A stretch of DNA of 64,000 nt from Ancylostoma caninum (taxonomy: Eukaryota > Nematoda > Chromadorea > Rhabditida > Ancylostomatidae), in assembly GCA_037903475.1 (NCBI GenBank), contig JBAJFG010000531.1, positions 1-64,000 on the forward strand, written 5' to 3'. Shown here piece after piece: positions 45,003-55,926 of the stretch (its first letter is position 1; the number at the start of each line of letters is the position of its first letter). A program made the position numbers and the translations under genes. The notes below the pieces were generated by a model, which saw nothing but the letters and a program-made list of their open reading frames with translations, was not told where the DNA came from and did no database searches.

Positions 45003-46630
45003 ATCTTCTTCTTCTTAGCGTTTTCCCGTTTCGCAGCGGGGTCCGCTTTGCTGATCCTTTGCCGCCGGAGTGCTCTGTCGTGCGCTTGGTCGGGATGAAT
45101 CCTAGCCGTCTTGAGGTCAGCGTGTAGGGTGTCAAGCCATCGTTGCTTTGGTCGTCCCTTAGGCCGCTTTCCTGGTACCTCTACGGCGAAGCCAATCCTA
45201 CAGGCTTTGCCGCCATCGGCACGAAGAACGTGACCAAACCATCGCAGACGCGCCTCACGGAGCTTGTCGGCCATCGCAACTACCCCAAATCGCTGTCGTA
45301 TGTCCTGGTTGCATATGCGATCCAGCTGCTTAATGCCATCCATCTGCCGCAGCATCCTCATCTCAATGACACTGATTCGGCTACGCTTAGTGGAGGGCCA
45401 GCACTCAGCACCATACAACACGACAGGACGTACCACGGTACGGTAGATCTTCGACTTGAACCGGTCTGGTATGACAGCGGTGACGTGTGCGGTGATCTCA
45501 TGGGCGAGGCTGCCGTCTGATGAAACTACTGAGCCGAGGTATTTGAACGTAGAGGCTCGCGAAAGATTCGTGCCATTACCTTGATAGTGCCGGACTCGTG
45601 ATCGTCGGTGGTCAAGTACTCGGTCTTCTTAACGTTGAGGCGGAGGCCAACCGTGCCGCTTGCATCTGCCGTTCAAGCTCACCCTTGTCTTTGGATGCTA
45701 GCATTACGTCATCCGCGTACAGCAGCGTCCACGGCGCTGGTCTGTGAAGGTCCTTTGTGGTGGCATCCATGACTGCGATGAAAAGAAGCGGGGAAAGGGC
45801 TGAGCCTTGGTTTACGCCGACGGTGATGGGAACTCCGTCGACGTGCCCGCGGCCGCCTGCACTTTACTCCTGTGGTCGGCGTAAAGAATCCGCACCCATT
45901 CGATCAGCTTTTCGGAAATGCCGTGAAGCCGCAGAGCGTATCAAATGACTTCGTGGGGGATGCGGTCAAAGGCCTTCTCCAGATCTAGGAAAACTAGGTG
46001 CAATGGCCTTTTCTTTTCACGATGCTTCTCGATCAGGAGATAGGCGGCGTGGATGGCATCGGTAGTGCCGCATCCGGATACAAAGTCGCATTGGTTGGGA
46101 GATAGCTGGACGATTTCGCGAATCCGGCGATCAATGATGCGTTCGAAGATCTTCATGTTATGCGACAACAGACGGATTGGTCGACACTTTGCGCAGTCAG
46201 CGGGCTACCCTTGCCCTTCCAGATCGGGATGGTAGTGCTTCGCTGCCAGTCCACGGGCACCTTCTTCTCTGCAATAACTACCTTAGATTTCGTCAACCAA
46301 TCAGCGGAGTTCCACCATTGCGACTTCCACGATTCCGCTGCCATATCATCTGGACCGGTCACTTTGCCTGGCTTCATTCGCTTCAGTGTATACATGGTCT
46401 TTTCGATGGTGATCGGCTGCACTGGTCCGAAGGTGGGCGGGACTTCTACGACGGATGAATGGGCATCTTCCGTCGAGACCTTCTCAAAATAATCCCTCCA
46501 TCTCTGCATCACCTTCTTGTGATCCATCAGGAGGTGACCTTGGTCGTCCTTGACGCCGTGAAACCTCTCGAAGTCGTCTGCTTGGCGCTGACGCGATTTC
46601 GCGAGTCGGTAGATAAAGCGCTCACCGTCC
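45003..46630 (-). mobile_element. 5'-truncated RTE retrotransposon with 11-bp target duplication
   Basis: The insert is bounded by the direct repeat CAGAACGCACA at 44992-45002 and 46631-46641, which fixes its ends. On the minus strand it begins inside the reverse transcriptase (MKPGKVTGPDDMAAE near 46370), continues with motif A (FLDLEKAFDRIPHEV, about 45945-45990) and the YADD catalytic box (about 45700-45725), and ends with the C-terminal WFGHVLRADGG segment and an AAG-repeat tail. It has lost its endonuclease by 5' truncation, the usual result of target-primed reverse transcription. The frame is broken near 46200 and by a CGA-to-TGA change near 45948. Confidence 0.9.
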
Positions 46631-46879
46631 CAGAACGCACACTAATATCGGGAATAAAATCACATTTTTCTTGTTTCGATTAAATCATGCAAGAGAAAAA
46701 CGAGAATATTTCCAAAAGTACTGCATTTTCAGCTTTAAATGCAAAGAATGAGTGCTAATCTGTTCAGAAACATTTTCTTGAGGGACAAAGGTAAGAAAGA
46801 CAATATTATGTCCTATCATATTCTCCAGTACTGTCCTGATAGCTCTCTCCACGCTTGAAATACGGATTTTATTAGGTCT

Positions 46880-47282
46880 TTGCGAAATTGTCGAAATGGA
46901 CCTTTCAGTTCAAAGTGTTGTAACTGGGCTCAATCACCATTTTTTTCATCAGTACAGGAAACATTAGATTCGGTGGATTCCCCGCGACAATTCAGCGAGA
47001 ATTACATGCCACTACAACAAACACTTAGATCAAAAGAATTCACAAACTTTTGGAAGGCAGTTTCAGCATACTTCAGATCAGCAATCTGCTGCTGTCGCAG
47101 GATTGTTTCTGGAGCTTGGAAAAATGATGTACAGTGGGATGATGATCTGAGGAATGAGGATATCGAGTGAGAATATCGATGCCTTTCTGCATCAGTTCTT
47201 GCTGGATGAGTTTTGGAATGCGAGTCTTAACGTTACCCTGGAGCAGGAGAAAACAGTTTTGTTCACCACTGCCGATCACATC
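46880..47282 (-). pseudogene. Mariner transposase C-terminal fragment
   Basis: The minus-strand peptide includes LIQQELMQKGIDIL followed by a degraded form of the mariner PHPPYSPDLAPTDYHFF motif (TRYPHSSDHHPTVHHF), then AFQKFVNSF, as in the C-terminal part of mariner transposases. Stops follow. It abuts the separate TA-flanked mariner 47285-48561 but lies outside its termini, so it belongs to a second, older copy. On the plus strand this region mimics an exon, which I rejected. Confidence 0.65.
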
Positions 47283-47284
47283 TA

Positions 47285-48561
47285 TTAGGCTGGTGCGAAA
47301 TTAATGCGCGTTTTCATGACTTTTATTACGAATCTCATAACTCCTTTCAAAATCGATATTTCTCAGAAGGCTTAGAAATATTGTAATCCGCAAATCTTTA
47401 GCAATAAGGTAGATGTTCTCCTACTACCGTGCAATTTTAACAGGATCTTCTAGAATCGACTAACTTCCGGAGGGCAATTTTGGTATCACTTTAGTCTTCG
47501 AGAAAATTCTCCCGGAGGAAGTCGCCCAGGTTCTCGGGGGAGTGGTAATCGGTGAGCGAGAAGTTTGCTGATTATGATATAGGATTCCGAGCTTCCTAGC
47601 TCAGTTGCTCCAACCTGTGAAGTATCTGTCGTGCAGGGTGTGCCTGGACAGTGCCGGATAGGGGTGAAGAATCCATTTTATTGAGCAACGCTAGGGTCAT
47701 ACAGTGAAGTTTCTAATTTATTTTATTTACATCTTAAAAGTACTTACCAGATTAGGAAGAATGAATGAGCTGCAGTGAGCAATTTTTGCAGCAGGTCACC
47801 ACAAAGTCGCCATGACCGTATTTTGGTGTTGCTTCGGTTTCTGGAAGTGTTTCGGTGCATCTTTCTCGTCCAACTGTTGAGCAAGGCACCTCATTTTGTC
47901 GAAGAGGGTCTACACTTCATATTTAATTACTAAGCGACCGACTGTTTGGTCGCAATTCTTCCAATACAAAGGCGCGAAGCAGACCTCTCAACGAGGATCA
48001 ATCTGGTTCTCGTTCAGTATGCGCGACATCAGTTCGTCGAGCTTTTTCATCCTCCCATTTTTACTTAAGGGAGGGATGGTCTGACAACAATAACCGGCAA
48101 TGTTCTGCGAAACCGAATATGCTGTTTTGGATGGATGCTCTTTGATAACTGTCATCAGCTGGGGGTCGCAAACCCCAGAAAGACCTATGCGACATTCCTT
48201 ACTTTCGAAGCAAGGCACACCAAACCGAAAAAATCCGGAGGCAGCTTCGCGGTAGGCATTTGCTCATACTTCCTCAGCCGAAACGATGGCGGTATTTCAA
48301 GCGGTTCCTGCTGCGATGCCGACGAGTTTTAGCTCACTGAAGTGAGTTTGGCAAAAAATTTGTTTTGGCATCTTTCGTTCCAGAACTAAAAATTCGCCGA
48401 AAATGTGAATTCTTATCAAAATACATAAGATATTTGAAAAGGCCATAAAATTTGCTATAAAACCATGTACAACTTCTCATAGCGATTATAAGAGATACCG
48501 GAAGTTTTCAGCACCAAAGATGAAGCAACGAAAAACGCACATTATTTTTGCACCAGCTTAA
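47285..48561 (-). mobile_element. Mariner transposon, 1277 bp, inactivated
   Basis: The termini TTAGGCTGGTGCGAAATTAA and its mirror, ending CACCAGCTTAA, are flanked by TA at 47283-47284 and 48562-48563. The minus strand encodes a decayed transposase: a helix-turn-helix segment (PSKTAYSVSQNIAG, NGRMKKLDELM), then AQQLDEKDAPKHFQKPK and TLWWPAAKIAH near 47790-47850, and a C-terminal TDYH segment with NFLEDSSDTK near 47500. Stops, an internal deletion between TLWW and TDYH, and loss of most catalytic residues make it dead. The length matches a mariner of about 1.3 kb. Confidence 0.85.
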
Positions 48562-49458
48562 TACATCAGATTTGCGGACATCAGCCTGAAATTGCAATGC
48601 TAGGTCTGTGCTCTCAAAATATGGCTGTGCCGGAGGAGGCTGCAGTAAATCACACCTTTACAACACCACCAAAATCCTAACGGAACCTCTGTAGATGAAG
48701 ATCTGGTTTGGGAAAACTCAGAGATGGTAGGAAGTATCTACCGATACAAGTTCACGCTTCCTTTTATCGTATAGGAACCAAGCTCCATCTATGGCTATTA
48801 CAAGATCTACAAATGGGTATTTTCTGAGGCGAAAAATTATGTCGGAAAAGTTGTCACAGCTATTGAGACGCTGATCGTCTCAGATTATGGGTGTTCACCT
48901 CCGCACCTTTTTTTTGCCGTGTCGATTGAAGTCAAATGTTTCGAAACTGTAGTATAATGAGCATCCATTCCTGCCCTCAACGTTCAAATGGTTGGACTCG
49001 GTTTAGGTTCCACGACTGTCCTCAACGCTTGATCGTCAGGGAACAACCTGCACGACTGTGATAGCCTTGGCGATCAAAATCGACGAAAGAAAAATTCGCG
49101 ACACAATAGCTCATTGCTTATTGAGAAGGCAATTCCAAGCCAAAAAAAAAACGCAAGAATATCGCATATCTCCGAGACCATTCGAAAGTCGCGTCGGCTC
49201 ATCATTTGTTCGCGACTCCATAAAAATCCTCAGGAAAGAGCAGGCCAAAATACCCAAATGGCATTTGAAAGAGGAAGAAAAGCCTTACCAGAAGGTCGCA
49301 TAAGTTGGGCTAAACTCGCTCAAATTGGGCAGAAGAGAAAAGTTTAATTGAGCATACCCCAGAACGGCAATTATTTTCGCAACAAACTGATATATTCTCG
49401 TCAGTTGATCGTTCAAAGTTGACGGGGTCCAATATATGTGGCCGCCACTGTATATCAA
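48562..49458 (+). other. No gene recognised
   Basis: Frames at 49058-49347 contain lysine-rich peptide (IDERKIRDTIAHCLLRRQFQ) but no motif that I can assign with confidence; a transposon helix-turn-helix remnant is possible. Confidence 0.35.
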
Positions 49459-49670
49459 TGGCGGATGCAGAAAGTAGGCGAGAGGGGGTGGGGTGGGAAA
49501 AAGTGGAGTCTCCGCCGCGTTGGGGACCTAGATGGTAAATAGAGTCATTAAAAATAACAGTTATAATAGTAAGTAATAAAAATAGCAAAAGAATAATAAC
49601 GAAAATAAGCTAATACAAGATTTTCATCTCTTCTGTAATTCCAAGAATTTGGCAACCAATTCTCGAGAGC
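49459..49670. mobile_element. Third hAT-type MITE copy, truncated
   Basis: It begins CAATGGCGGATGCAGAAAGT, then GGAGTCTCCGCCG, GGGGACCTAGA, an AT-rich centre, and TTGGCAACCAATTCTCGAGA where the opposite end would start. It matches the outer ends of 21359-25259 and 3845-4110 but lacks the final GC-rich terminus. No palindrome is inserted in its AT-rich centre, so it represents the pre-expansion state. Confidence 0.7.
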
Positions 49671-49727
49671 CCTTCTTCCTTCTTTATGTTGCACAACATT
49701 GACCTGTACTGCTTTTAAACAGAGTTA

Positions 49728-50380
49728 TTGTGTTTTAAGTCGAAAAGTTGTGCTCGGAAAACAAATCAGGCTGTGAGGGAATCGCGACTGCCCATTCGAC
49801 TGGTGTTTCGCTCTCCACCGACGTTGAAAGACCTGCTCACGTCTACCCGCATTTACGAGAATAAGTACCTTGAAACGGACTGTCGTTACTGTACTGAAGT
49901 GAGGATCTGCGGCCTTCGGGTACTGTATATATGATCAAATGCACTGGAAATGGTCAAAAGTATATCGGTACAACGATGAGGCCACTGCGCAGAAGGCTAG
50001 ATGAACACAGGCAAGCGTCGGCAAACCCTGCTTCATACCCTAAAGGGAGTTTTTCGAGGCATCGGACTTTAAGGCACACGAAAGAACCACCCGCTGTGCT
50101 TACGGTCCATGTTCTCCACCGTGAACTTTCGAGGACGTTGGAGAGAAAGATTATGGAAGCCAGGGAAATAAGAAGGAGTGAACCAGAAATAAACGGGTCA
50201 CTGCCAAGAGGTACCCGAGCCAATTACCGCCAGATGGCCGTATCAGCGGCGAGATCGGCTACTGGCAGCCGGACAGGGCCCGTTACCGCCTCAGTGCGGA
50301 CCACCCCAAGCTCCGCCCACATAGCCAATGCCGCGTGCGACGCTCGCAACGCGGTGAACAAGCCAGAGACAATGTAAGCG
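49728..50380 (+). pseudogene. Penelope-like element fragment with GIY-YIG endonuclease
   Basis: The first frame (49728-49934) ends with LKDLLTSTRIYENKYLETDC and CRYCTE, the cysteine-containing linker typical before the endonuclease. After a frameshift near 49927 the second frame gives YMIKCTGNGQKYIGTTMRPL, a GIY-YIG core, then RRRLDEHRQAS with the conserved arginine, a histidine pair (SRHRTLRH), and LERKIMEAREI with the likely catalytic glutamate, ending at 50377. Penelope-like elements join a reverse transcriptase to a C-terminal GIY-YIG nuclease; the reverse transcriptase is missing here. The copy is 5'-truncated and frameshifted. Confidence 0.75.
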
Positions 50381-50567
50381 AGCAAAATCGAAGGAAAAGA
50401 GTTACATATTTCATCCCAAGGGTCAGTAGTTTAGAGAATGATATTATCAGTGATCCTGCTTACTGAAAGTGCGGAATTTCACACTCACAAGGGAAAGCGT
50501 GAAGTTTTGCGTTTATCATGGAATTTTTTTTGAACCAGGTCCCGGGCGTCATCAGTAATTGGTGAAT

Positions 50568-50926
50568 TTAAAAGCAGTGTCCAGCCGAATCTTCAGTATT
50601 AGAACCCAAAGCCGATCCAGTGCCGGCTCCGCTCTTTCGAGGACTTATTGAAAACATATTATTGAAAACATATCGAATCTTGTCTGAGTTTGTGAAGACA
50701 TGTCTTAGTGTTCATCAGTATGGCACCTCTCCATTCTCTTGTGCTGCTTACGGCACTCCAACGCGTATTAACTTGTTGAACAGGCCTACCTAAATCTGAC
50801 AAGTGCTTTTCGATACAGGGCCAAAGTTTCGACACGAATTTCTGAAAAGAAGCTGGTGGCCAAATTTCGGAAAAAAAGGGATGGCAGACTTCAAGAATTG
50901 AAATTTTTCCTAGGCACTGCCCTTAA
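50568..50926. mobile_element. TTAA-flanked MITE, 359 bp (family I, inverted)
   Basis: TTAA at 50568-50571 and 50923-50926. The ends read AAGCAGTGTCCAGC and CTAGGCACTGCCC. The interior is the inverted, shorter relative of 41516-42096. Confidence 0.75.
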
Positions 50927-51891
50927 GTGGAAGTATGCATTTATAGATTTTTTCAGCACCCGCGACAATATTGTATGGTTCATTTATCACTTTTTATCTC
51001 ATTGTTATTCCAAGTAATCAATACCGGATGAAATGTAACTTAGTGGCGATCCTAGGCAGTGCTGTCCCTGAGGCATGCCTATGGGGTAACTGCATGTCTG
51101 CGGGTCAATTCTCGCACCATGACATGAACTAGATGCCACATTGATTGACTATAAAGTATCTTACGACTAGGTGAACTCAAAGTGGAAAAGAAAAAAATAC
51201 CAAGGTTCGACCATTTCAACTTCACTTTAGTCTATGATCTTCAATTTAGTCACCGCTTACTTTGTCATAGAGAAAATTGTAGGGGAAAGTTTGAAATAAG
51301 TGTACCGAGATCACCCACGATTCACAGGAAATGATATACTTTCCTTCACTTGTATACAGTCAAAATGAATTAGACATCATCAGATTTCCACAAGGAAAAC
51401 TACGCACTGGCGGCAACTTCCATAAGGAAAATTTCGCAACCGCGGCATAATAGGCGGGGCTTGTGGCGTACATGACGGACGAGTCTGCTGACGCTGTTAC
51501 CAGCTCAGCAGCGCTGATCTGGGCAGTTCCTGGCAGCCGCCCCGCCTCCGCCTAATTAGGTCGGGTACCTCTTGACCGTTTCCCGAAATAAACACTAAAG
51601 AGGAGCTAAAAAAAGGGTGCCACTTGATCATCTGATTAGATTGCTTGGCCCACTCGCATCCCGGTCCCTTAACATCCTCTCTACTACCGCCAAAGAGTGG
51701 CGAGGCTCCGTTCCTTCTCTGTAGTTAACTCCGTTCGTTCAGTTACAATAAGTTTTCTTGTATAGGTTAGCGGCAGTGTGCTGGCACTAGGATCAGGTCA
51801 TCTTTCCTCGTTTCACCACACGGTACCGTTGTCAATTTGCTTGTGTTGGTTAGCATGTCGATGAAGTTGTATTGTATGAAAATTAAGGTCT

Positions 51892-51918
51892 GACGAAGGG
51901 ATTAATCGTCGAAAGCTA
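51892..51918 (+). ncRNA. Degenerate hammerhead-ribozyme-like motif
   Basis: The sequence contains CTGACGA, a short arm GGGATTAATCGTC, GAAA, then GCTAGTC. CUGANGA, stem II, GAAA, very short stem III and GUC is the layout of the minimal hammerhead found in terminal repeats of Penelope-like elements. Stem II is mispaired here, so the copy is probably inactive. It lies 1.5 kb after the GIY-YIG fragment on the same strand, consistent with a 3' terminal repeat of that element. Confidence 0.4.
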
Positions 51919-52710
51919 GTCAGAATAAATTGTGGGCGGAGCTCCTCAACAAACCAAGAATAATTAATCAGAAATGAGGCTCAGAGACAGAAATATACTA
52001 GATTATAAAAAAGATTTTTTGATAAACTCAACTATATACTTTGGTCCTCGCATTTGGGCAGCGAAGGAAAGTGCAGTTATAACAAGTGATTGGAAAAACA
52101 GGCAATTATGTACCTAATCTGAATCAACACTTCATTTTTCTCAGAACGTGGTAGTAGAGGTCTTGGACAAAACCTATGAAAATCAAGGGAGTTGAAGTTC
52201 AGGCTTGATAATACCACTAGGATTGAGTTTATTTCTACGCTAAGCTGTATTAGAAAGCACCTTAGAGCTTCAATACACATCCTAATCCCTTCTGGATAGC
52301 TCAATCCAGAGGTGAGCTGTAGCAAAAAAAAATTGTGTCGCTGATCATATCTTTTTGACCGCTATTACATGTATATCAAACCGGCTCTGTTCCACATTTG
52401 TGGCCTAAAAATTTCTGAGATTTTTTCCTTAAATTTGTCATCGTAGGATTGTTTTAGGTGCTGAATACAAATATCATATTCATTTTATACCATATCACCA
52501 TTTTTGGTATCCAAATTTCATCGGGATGGCTCAATCTAGAGGCGAGATATAGCAAAAATTCTCCTGTCAAAATGGCGCTCATCATATTTTTTGACCACGA
52601 CATGTATGTATTAGTTAGCAGTTGATTTTGCGTGCGTCATGCACTTCACAGATATTTGGCCAGCTCGACGTGTGTTATCTGTTGCGCTTGCAATCTACAG
52701 AATATTTTAG
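51919..52710 (+). other. No gene recognised before exon 10
   Basis: Two related stretches (52300-52380 and 52490-52580) share AGCTCAATC/TAGCAAAAA words and look like a diverged direct repeat. An alternative in-frame start of exon 10 at 52664 was considered and not preferred. Confidence 0.4.
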
Positions 52711-52799
52711 TGCACGAGCCAAGTCTATTCAAGGAACGGTTGCTCAGGGCACAAAGCAAGTTGCTCATGGAGTTGTAACGCACACAAAAAGCGCTGCAG
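52711..52799 (+). CDS. lmd-3: Exon 10, helical segment
   Basis: It follows AATATTTTAG. T completes AG+T (serine), then ARAKSIQGTVAQGTKQVAHG and VVTHTKSAA plus one G before GTGAGA (phase 1). The pattern of alanine, glutamine and valine with regularly spaced basic residues suggests an amphipathic helix. The acceptor at 52711 is the one that fits the phase-2 end of exon 9 without a stop; the acceptor ten bases upstream gives a stop in that phase. Confidence 0.8.
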
Positions 52800-53330
52800 G
52801 TGAGAATGGTTCAGGACATCCATGGAGAAATTTTCTCTCGAATATAGAGTAGTGACATTCCGTGAAGGCCCACCACTTGTTAAGTGAGGATTGTTTTCCC
52901 CTGCAAGATACAATATTGAGAATTTTCAGTTCTGTTATGGAAAATCCAGCGTTTACAACTTGTTCGTATACGTCAAAATTGTTTTTCCGGCACGTAATAT
53001 TAAGAGAGTGACAAATCCACACTCCACAGTAAAAGTTTGCTGCGGAATAGCTGTCCCTAGTGGGCGCTGTCGCAGTGAACGCATAAGCGTACAGAAAATT
53101 TTAGATAAGCTTGGGTAAGCATGTACACCCTACTTTGGTATGAATATCCGGTATCCTTCTCATGTCAGTACACGACGAAAACGTTCTTTTTATTTGCATG
53201 CGTTTTTTCACCTAGTTTTAGTGCAATTGAAAAAGTTCGCGAGCATGTCTCATTGCGCCTTATTTATTTTTTTTTCTCATTGGTATTTCAATGCGTACAC
53301 TATAACCGTATTTATTTTCCACCAATTCAG
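52800..53330 (+). other. lmd-3: Intron 10, 531 bases
   Basis: GTGAGA to AATTCAG. No repeat or gene recognised. Confidence 0.75.
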
Positions 53331-53407
53331 ACTCGCTTCAAACTGGACTAGAGACGAGCGTTAAGGTTGTAGGCGAAGCAGCTAATGCAGCTGCCAGTCA
53401 AGCCAAG
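53331..53407 (+). CDS. lmd-3: Exon 11, alanine-rich helical segment
   Basis: It follows CACCAATTCAG. AC completes G+AC (aspartate), then SLQTGLETSVKVVGEAANAA and ASQAK before GTATGA in phase 0. Repetitive A-x-x-A/V spacing continues the helical character of exon 10. The acceptor sequence and phase both fit well. Confidence 0.82.
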
Positions 53408-53683
53408 GTATGAGTTCCTTTTCATAAGGTGAAGTTGTTTTGAAGTATTTGAGCGACTTGTAAGCCAAGGTGCCGTCTATAATACCATCGGTTGAGGCGC
53501 GGGCTTAACCGCATGTGCACCAGAACTGTGATGGTTCACCGCGTCCACAGCCCCGCGTTGAGGTCAGTATATGAATAACCGCTTGCATATGGCAGTACAA
53601 AGTACGAAAACTTGGTACAGTCACGAACCGTCCTGAAAACTACGCATCTAAGCTGAAAGGCTGAAAGGCAGCGAACATCGTCC

Positions 53684-54202
53684 TTAAAGGCAAGGTCCGG
53701 TCAAAATCTTGCCCACCCAGGTGCTTTGCTCTCTGGAGTCCAAACCATATCTGTAGCACGTATCTCAAGTTTGAGACCTCGGTATAAGCTTCATCGCTAG
53801 ATATGGGACAAAACGTCCGCGGATTACGGTAGTCGTGGGAAAACGCGCTCCAACCGACAACCGGCGTGCGTGCGTACTGAAGAACGCTGGACGCTCGGAC
53901 ATAGAGCGTAGGGAACACTTCGTGTAAGCTTCCCCACCCCATCAAATCGACCACCGGTCCCCTAAATATAAATTTTTCCATACGACGCCACAACAGACAG
54001 CATGTAGGGCGCGCCGTATAACGTCATTTGAAGGCACGGACGCCGCAAACCCGCAAACGCCGTACCGAAATTGGTCGATGGAAAGCATTTGTTGTGGGAC
54101 CTTTTCAGGGGTTTTTCTATAGTTTTCGTCCAAGAGGTCGCCGTGGGCTACGAATCCAGTAGGAATTCGGGAGATGGAATTTTGCCCGGACTTTGCCTTT
54201 AA
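53684..54202. mobile_element. TTAA-flanked MITE, 519 bp (family II)
   Basis: TTAA at 53684-53687 and 54199-54202. The left end AAGGCAAGGTCCGGTCAAAA is mirrored by TTGCCCGGACTTTGCC. Sibling of 63235-63712. The 117-codon minus frame inside it has no known motif. Confidence 0.8.
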
Positions 54203-54580
54203 GGGCAGCAGCCGTCCAAAACCTCGACTCCGAGTTGAACCGTTGGTAATGGAATACACTGTCCGCACATCACAAAAGTCCACCGAACACAAAGAATTAC
54301 TGCTTACCTGCGAAGAAAAGAGAATCGAAGTCGCGAACACAGCTGCCTTCCATGCGCCGGCGCACACAGGCCGGGGTCGCTCGGTATAAGCGTGTGTGAC
54401 CCTCGCGTGGTGGGTCCCACGAGTGTCAGACGCTCAGTCGCATTGGAAACAGCACCTCGGATTCGTGGACTTCCCTTACGTTTCGCGCTGTTTCACTATT
54501 AGATAGGTGTTCTAGGTCCCTCAAAACCCCAAAAACCAGCAAAATCTCAAACATGACGATTTGAGCGGGTGCTGCCTTGA
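54199..54580. mobile_element. Second TTAA-type element sharing its TTAA with the first
   Basis: Directly at the right TTAA of the preceding MITE begins GGGCAGCAGCCGTCCAAAAC and CCTCGACTCCGAG, matching the left end of the family IV element at 10952. The right end CGGGTGCTGCCTTGA resembles family III instead. It is probably a hybrid or a second insertion into the same TTAA. Confidence 0.55.
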
Positions 54581-55926
54581 AACGGCTAAGCGCTGGGCGG
54601 GTTTAACAGCAGCACTCACGGGAATGTTCGTTGCAGAGATTTTGCCATATTACGAGATCTAAGTAACGTTTGACTCATGCCTAGCGATGAAAGCGCGAAA
54701 CGCGCAATAAACCAGCGAAAACGAGCTGCTGTCTTTCTTGCGCTTGCCTGCGGGCCCTTTGATGCGCGTGGGTCCCTCCACGGGTACGCAGGGTCGGGCG
54801 TCTGATAGGAATTTCCTATCGGGGCAGCTCGTATTGGACGGTGGGAGGTGGGAGATGAGTAGAGGGCTGGTGATAAATGTAATGTGGAAAGTTAGTCACT
54901 GTTTGCCCTTGATAGAGAGGAGCATTGAGCCATTACGTGTAAGAACAGGATTGACATGCAAGAAATTGGCTCCAGGGCTTTCATTTACTGCGCCCACCAG
55001 TTCGATTCCTGGCGCCGTGAGGTAATTTTTTTGCACAGTGGGAACCACGTCAGAATTGCATGTCAAGTAAGAAAGGGGAAATGTTTAAAAATGAAGAGCG
55101 GAATCGATCGCTTATATACCAGTGTGATAATTTGCCTACAAGATCGGTCAATTCGTGCAAAAGGCGAAAGTAGGGTAAATTAGACGCAGTGCAACATCGA
55201 TATCAGGTAAAGCTTTTCTGTGCGCTCATAGAGAACGACCAGCTCTTATTATCCCTGAGTTTCGCTTCTCTAAAAGTTCATGTTTTTGGGAGCTCGATGG
55301 GAAATTTCTTTTTTTCGGGTCTCAAGGGGGAAATTTTCCATCTAAATCACTCAAAGAAGAGTAAACTTTGGGCTTTGAAACTGGGTCAAATGAACGACTG
55401 TTCGGAGCTTTATTACCTGGAGGTACTGCAATTTCGACAGGAGGCAAATTATGTAGGAGTTGAAAAAATGAAAACCTCACAATTTGGAGAATGGTGAAAA
55501 TGGAGTGAACCTGTTTGGGAAGTAACTGTAAAACCATTTACATATATCACGAGAACTGAACTGTCACTCTACAGGTTTTAAGGGATGAAATTTCCCGTTG
55601 GATTACAGAATCTGGCGCCAAGAAGTTCGTTAGTTAGATTTTAAGTAATTTAATTAATAATTAGTTTGATTTAATTTAGATGGGAAATCCATGGAAATTT
55701 CCCAAATTTCCCATCAGTTTCCCATCAAGCTTCCGAAAATGTGTGGAGAGAGCTGATCTTTCCCTATGAACACATAGAAAAGCGTTTCCCGATATCACGT
55801 CGGACCACTGCTATACTGCGTCTAAGTCACCCCTCCTTTGCACGTACTGACGGGCCCGGCAGGAAAGTTCTTGCAAGAGCAGTCGATCGATTTCGCGTTC
55901 CACGCTTCATTCTCAAATACATACTA

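Larger units (their letters stand above)
41078..52710 (+). other. lmd-3: Intron 9, 11633 bases
   Basis: GTGAAA to ATTTTAG, the largest complete intron. It contains MITE 41516-42096, the interspersed repeat 42357-43142, an inverted repeat 43425-43830, RTE 45003-46630, mariner relics 46880-48561, a hAT MITE remnant 49459-49670, a Penelope-like fragment 49728-50380, MITE 50568-50926 and a hammerhead-like motif near 51892. Unassigned gaps: 43831-44991, 48562-49458 and 50927-51891. Confidence 0.75.

Noticed and set aside
46915..47170. Possible host exon after TTTTTTCATCAG (QETLDSVDSPRQF frame)
   Set aside because: The opposite strand encodes a recognisable mariner C-terminus over the same bases, and the frame does not fit the phase of exon 9.
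54984..55021. tRNA-like T arm CCAGTTCGATTCCTGG
   Set aside because: The stem-loop is good, but no anticodon arm or acceptor partner could be built upstream.
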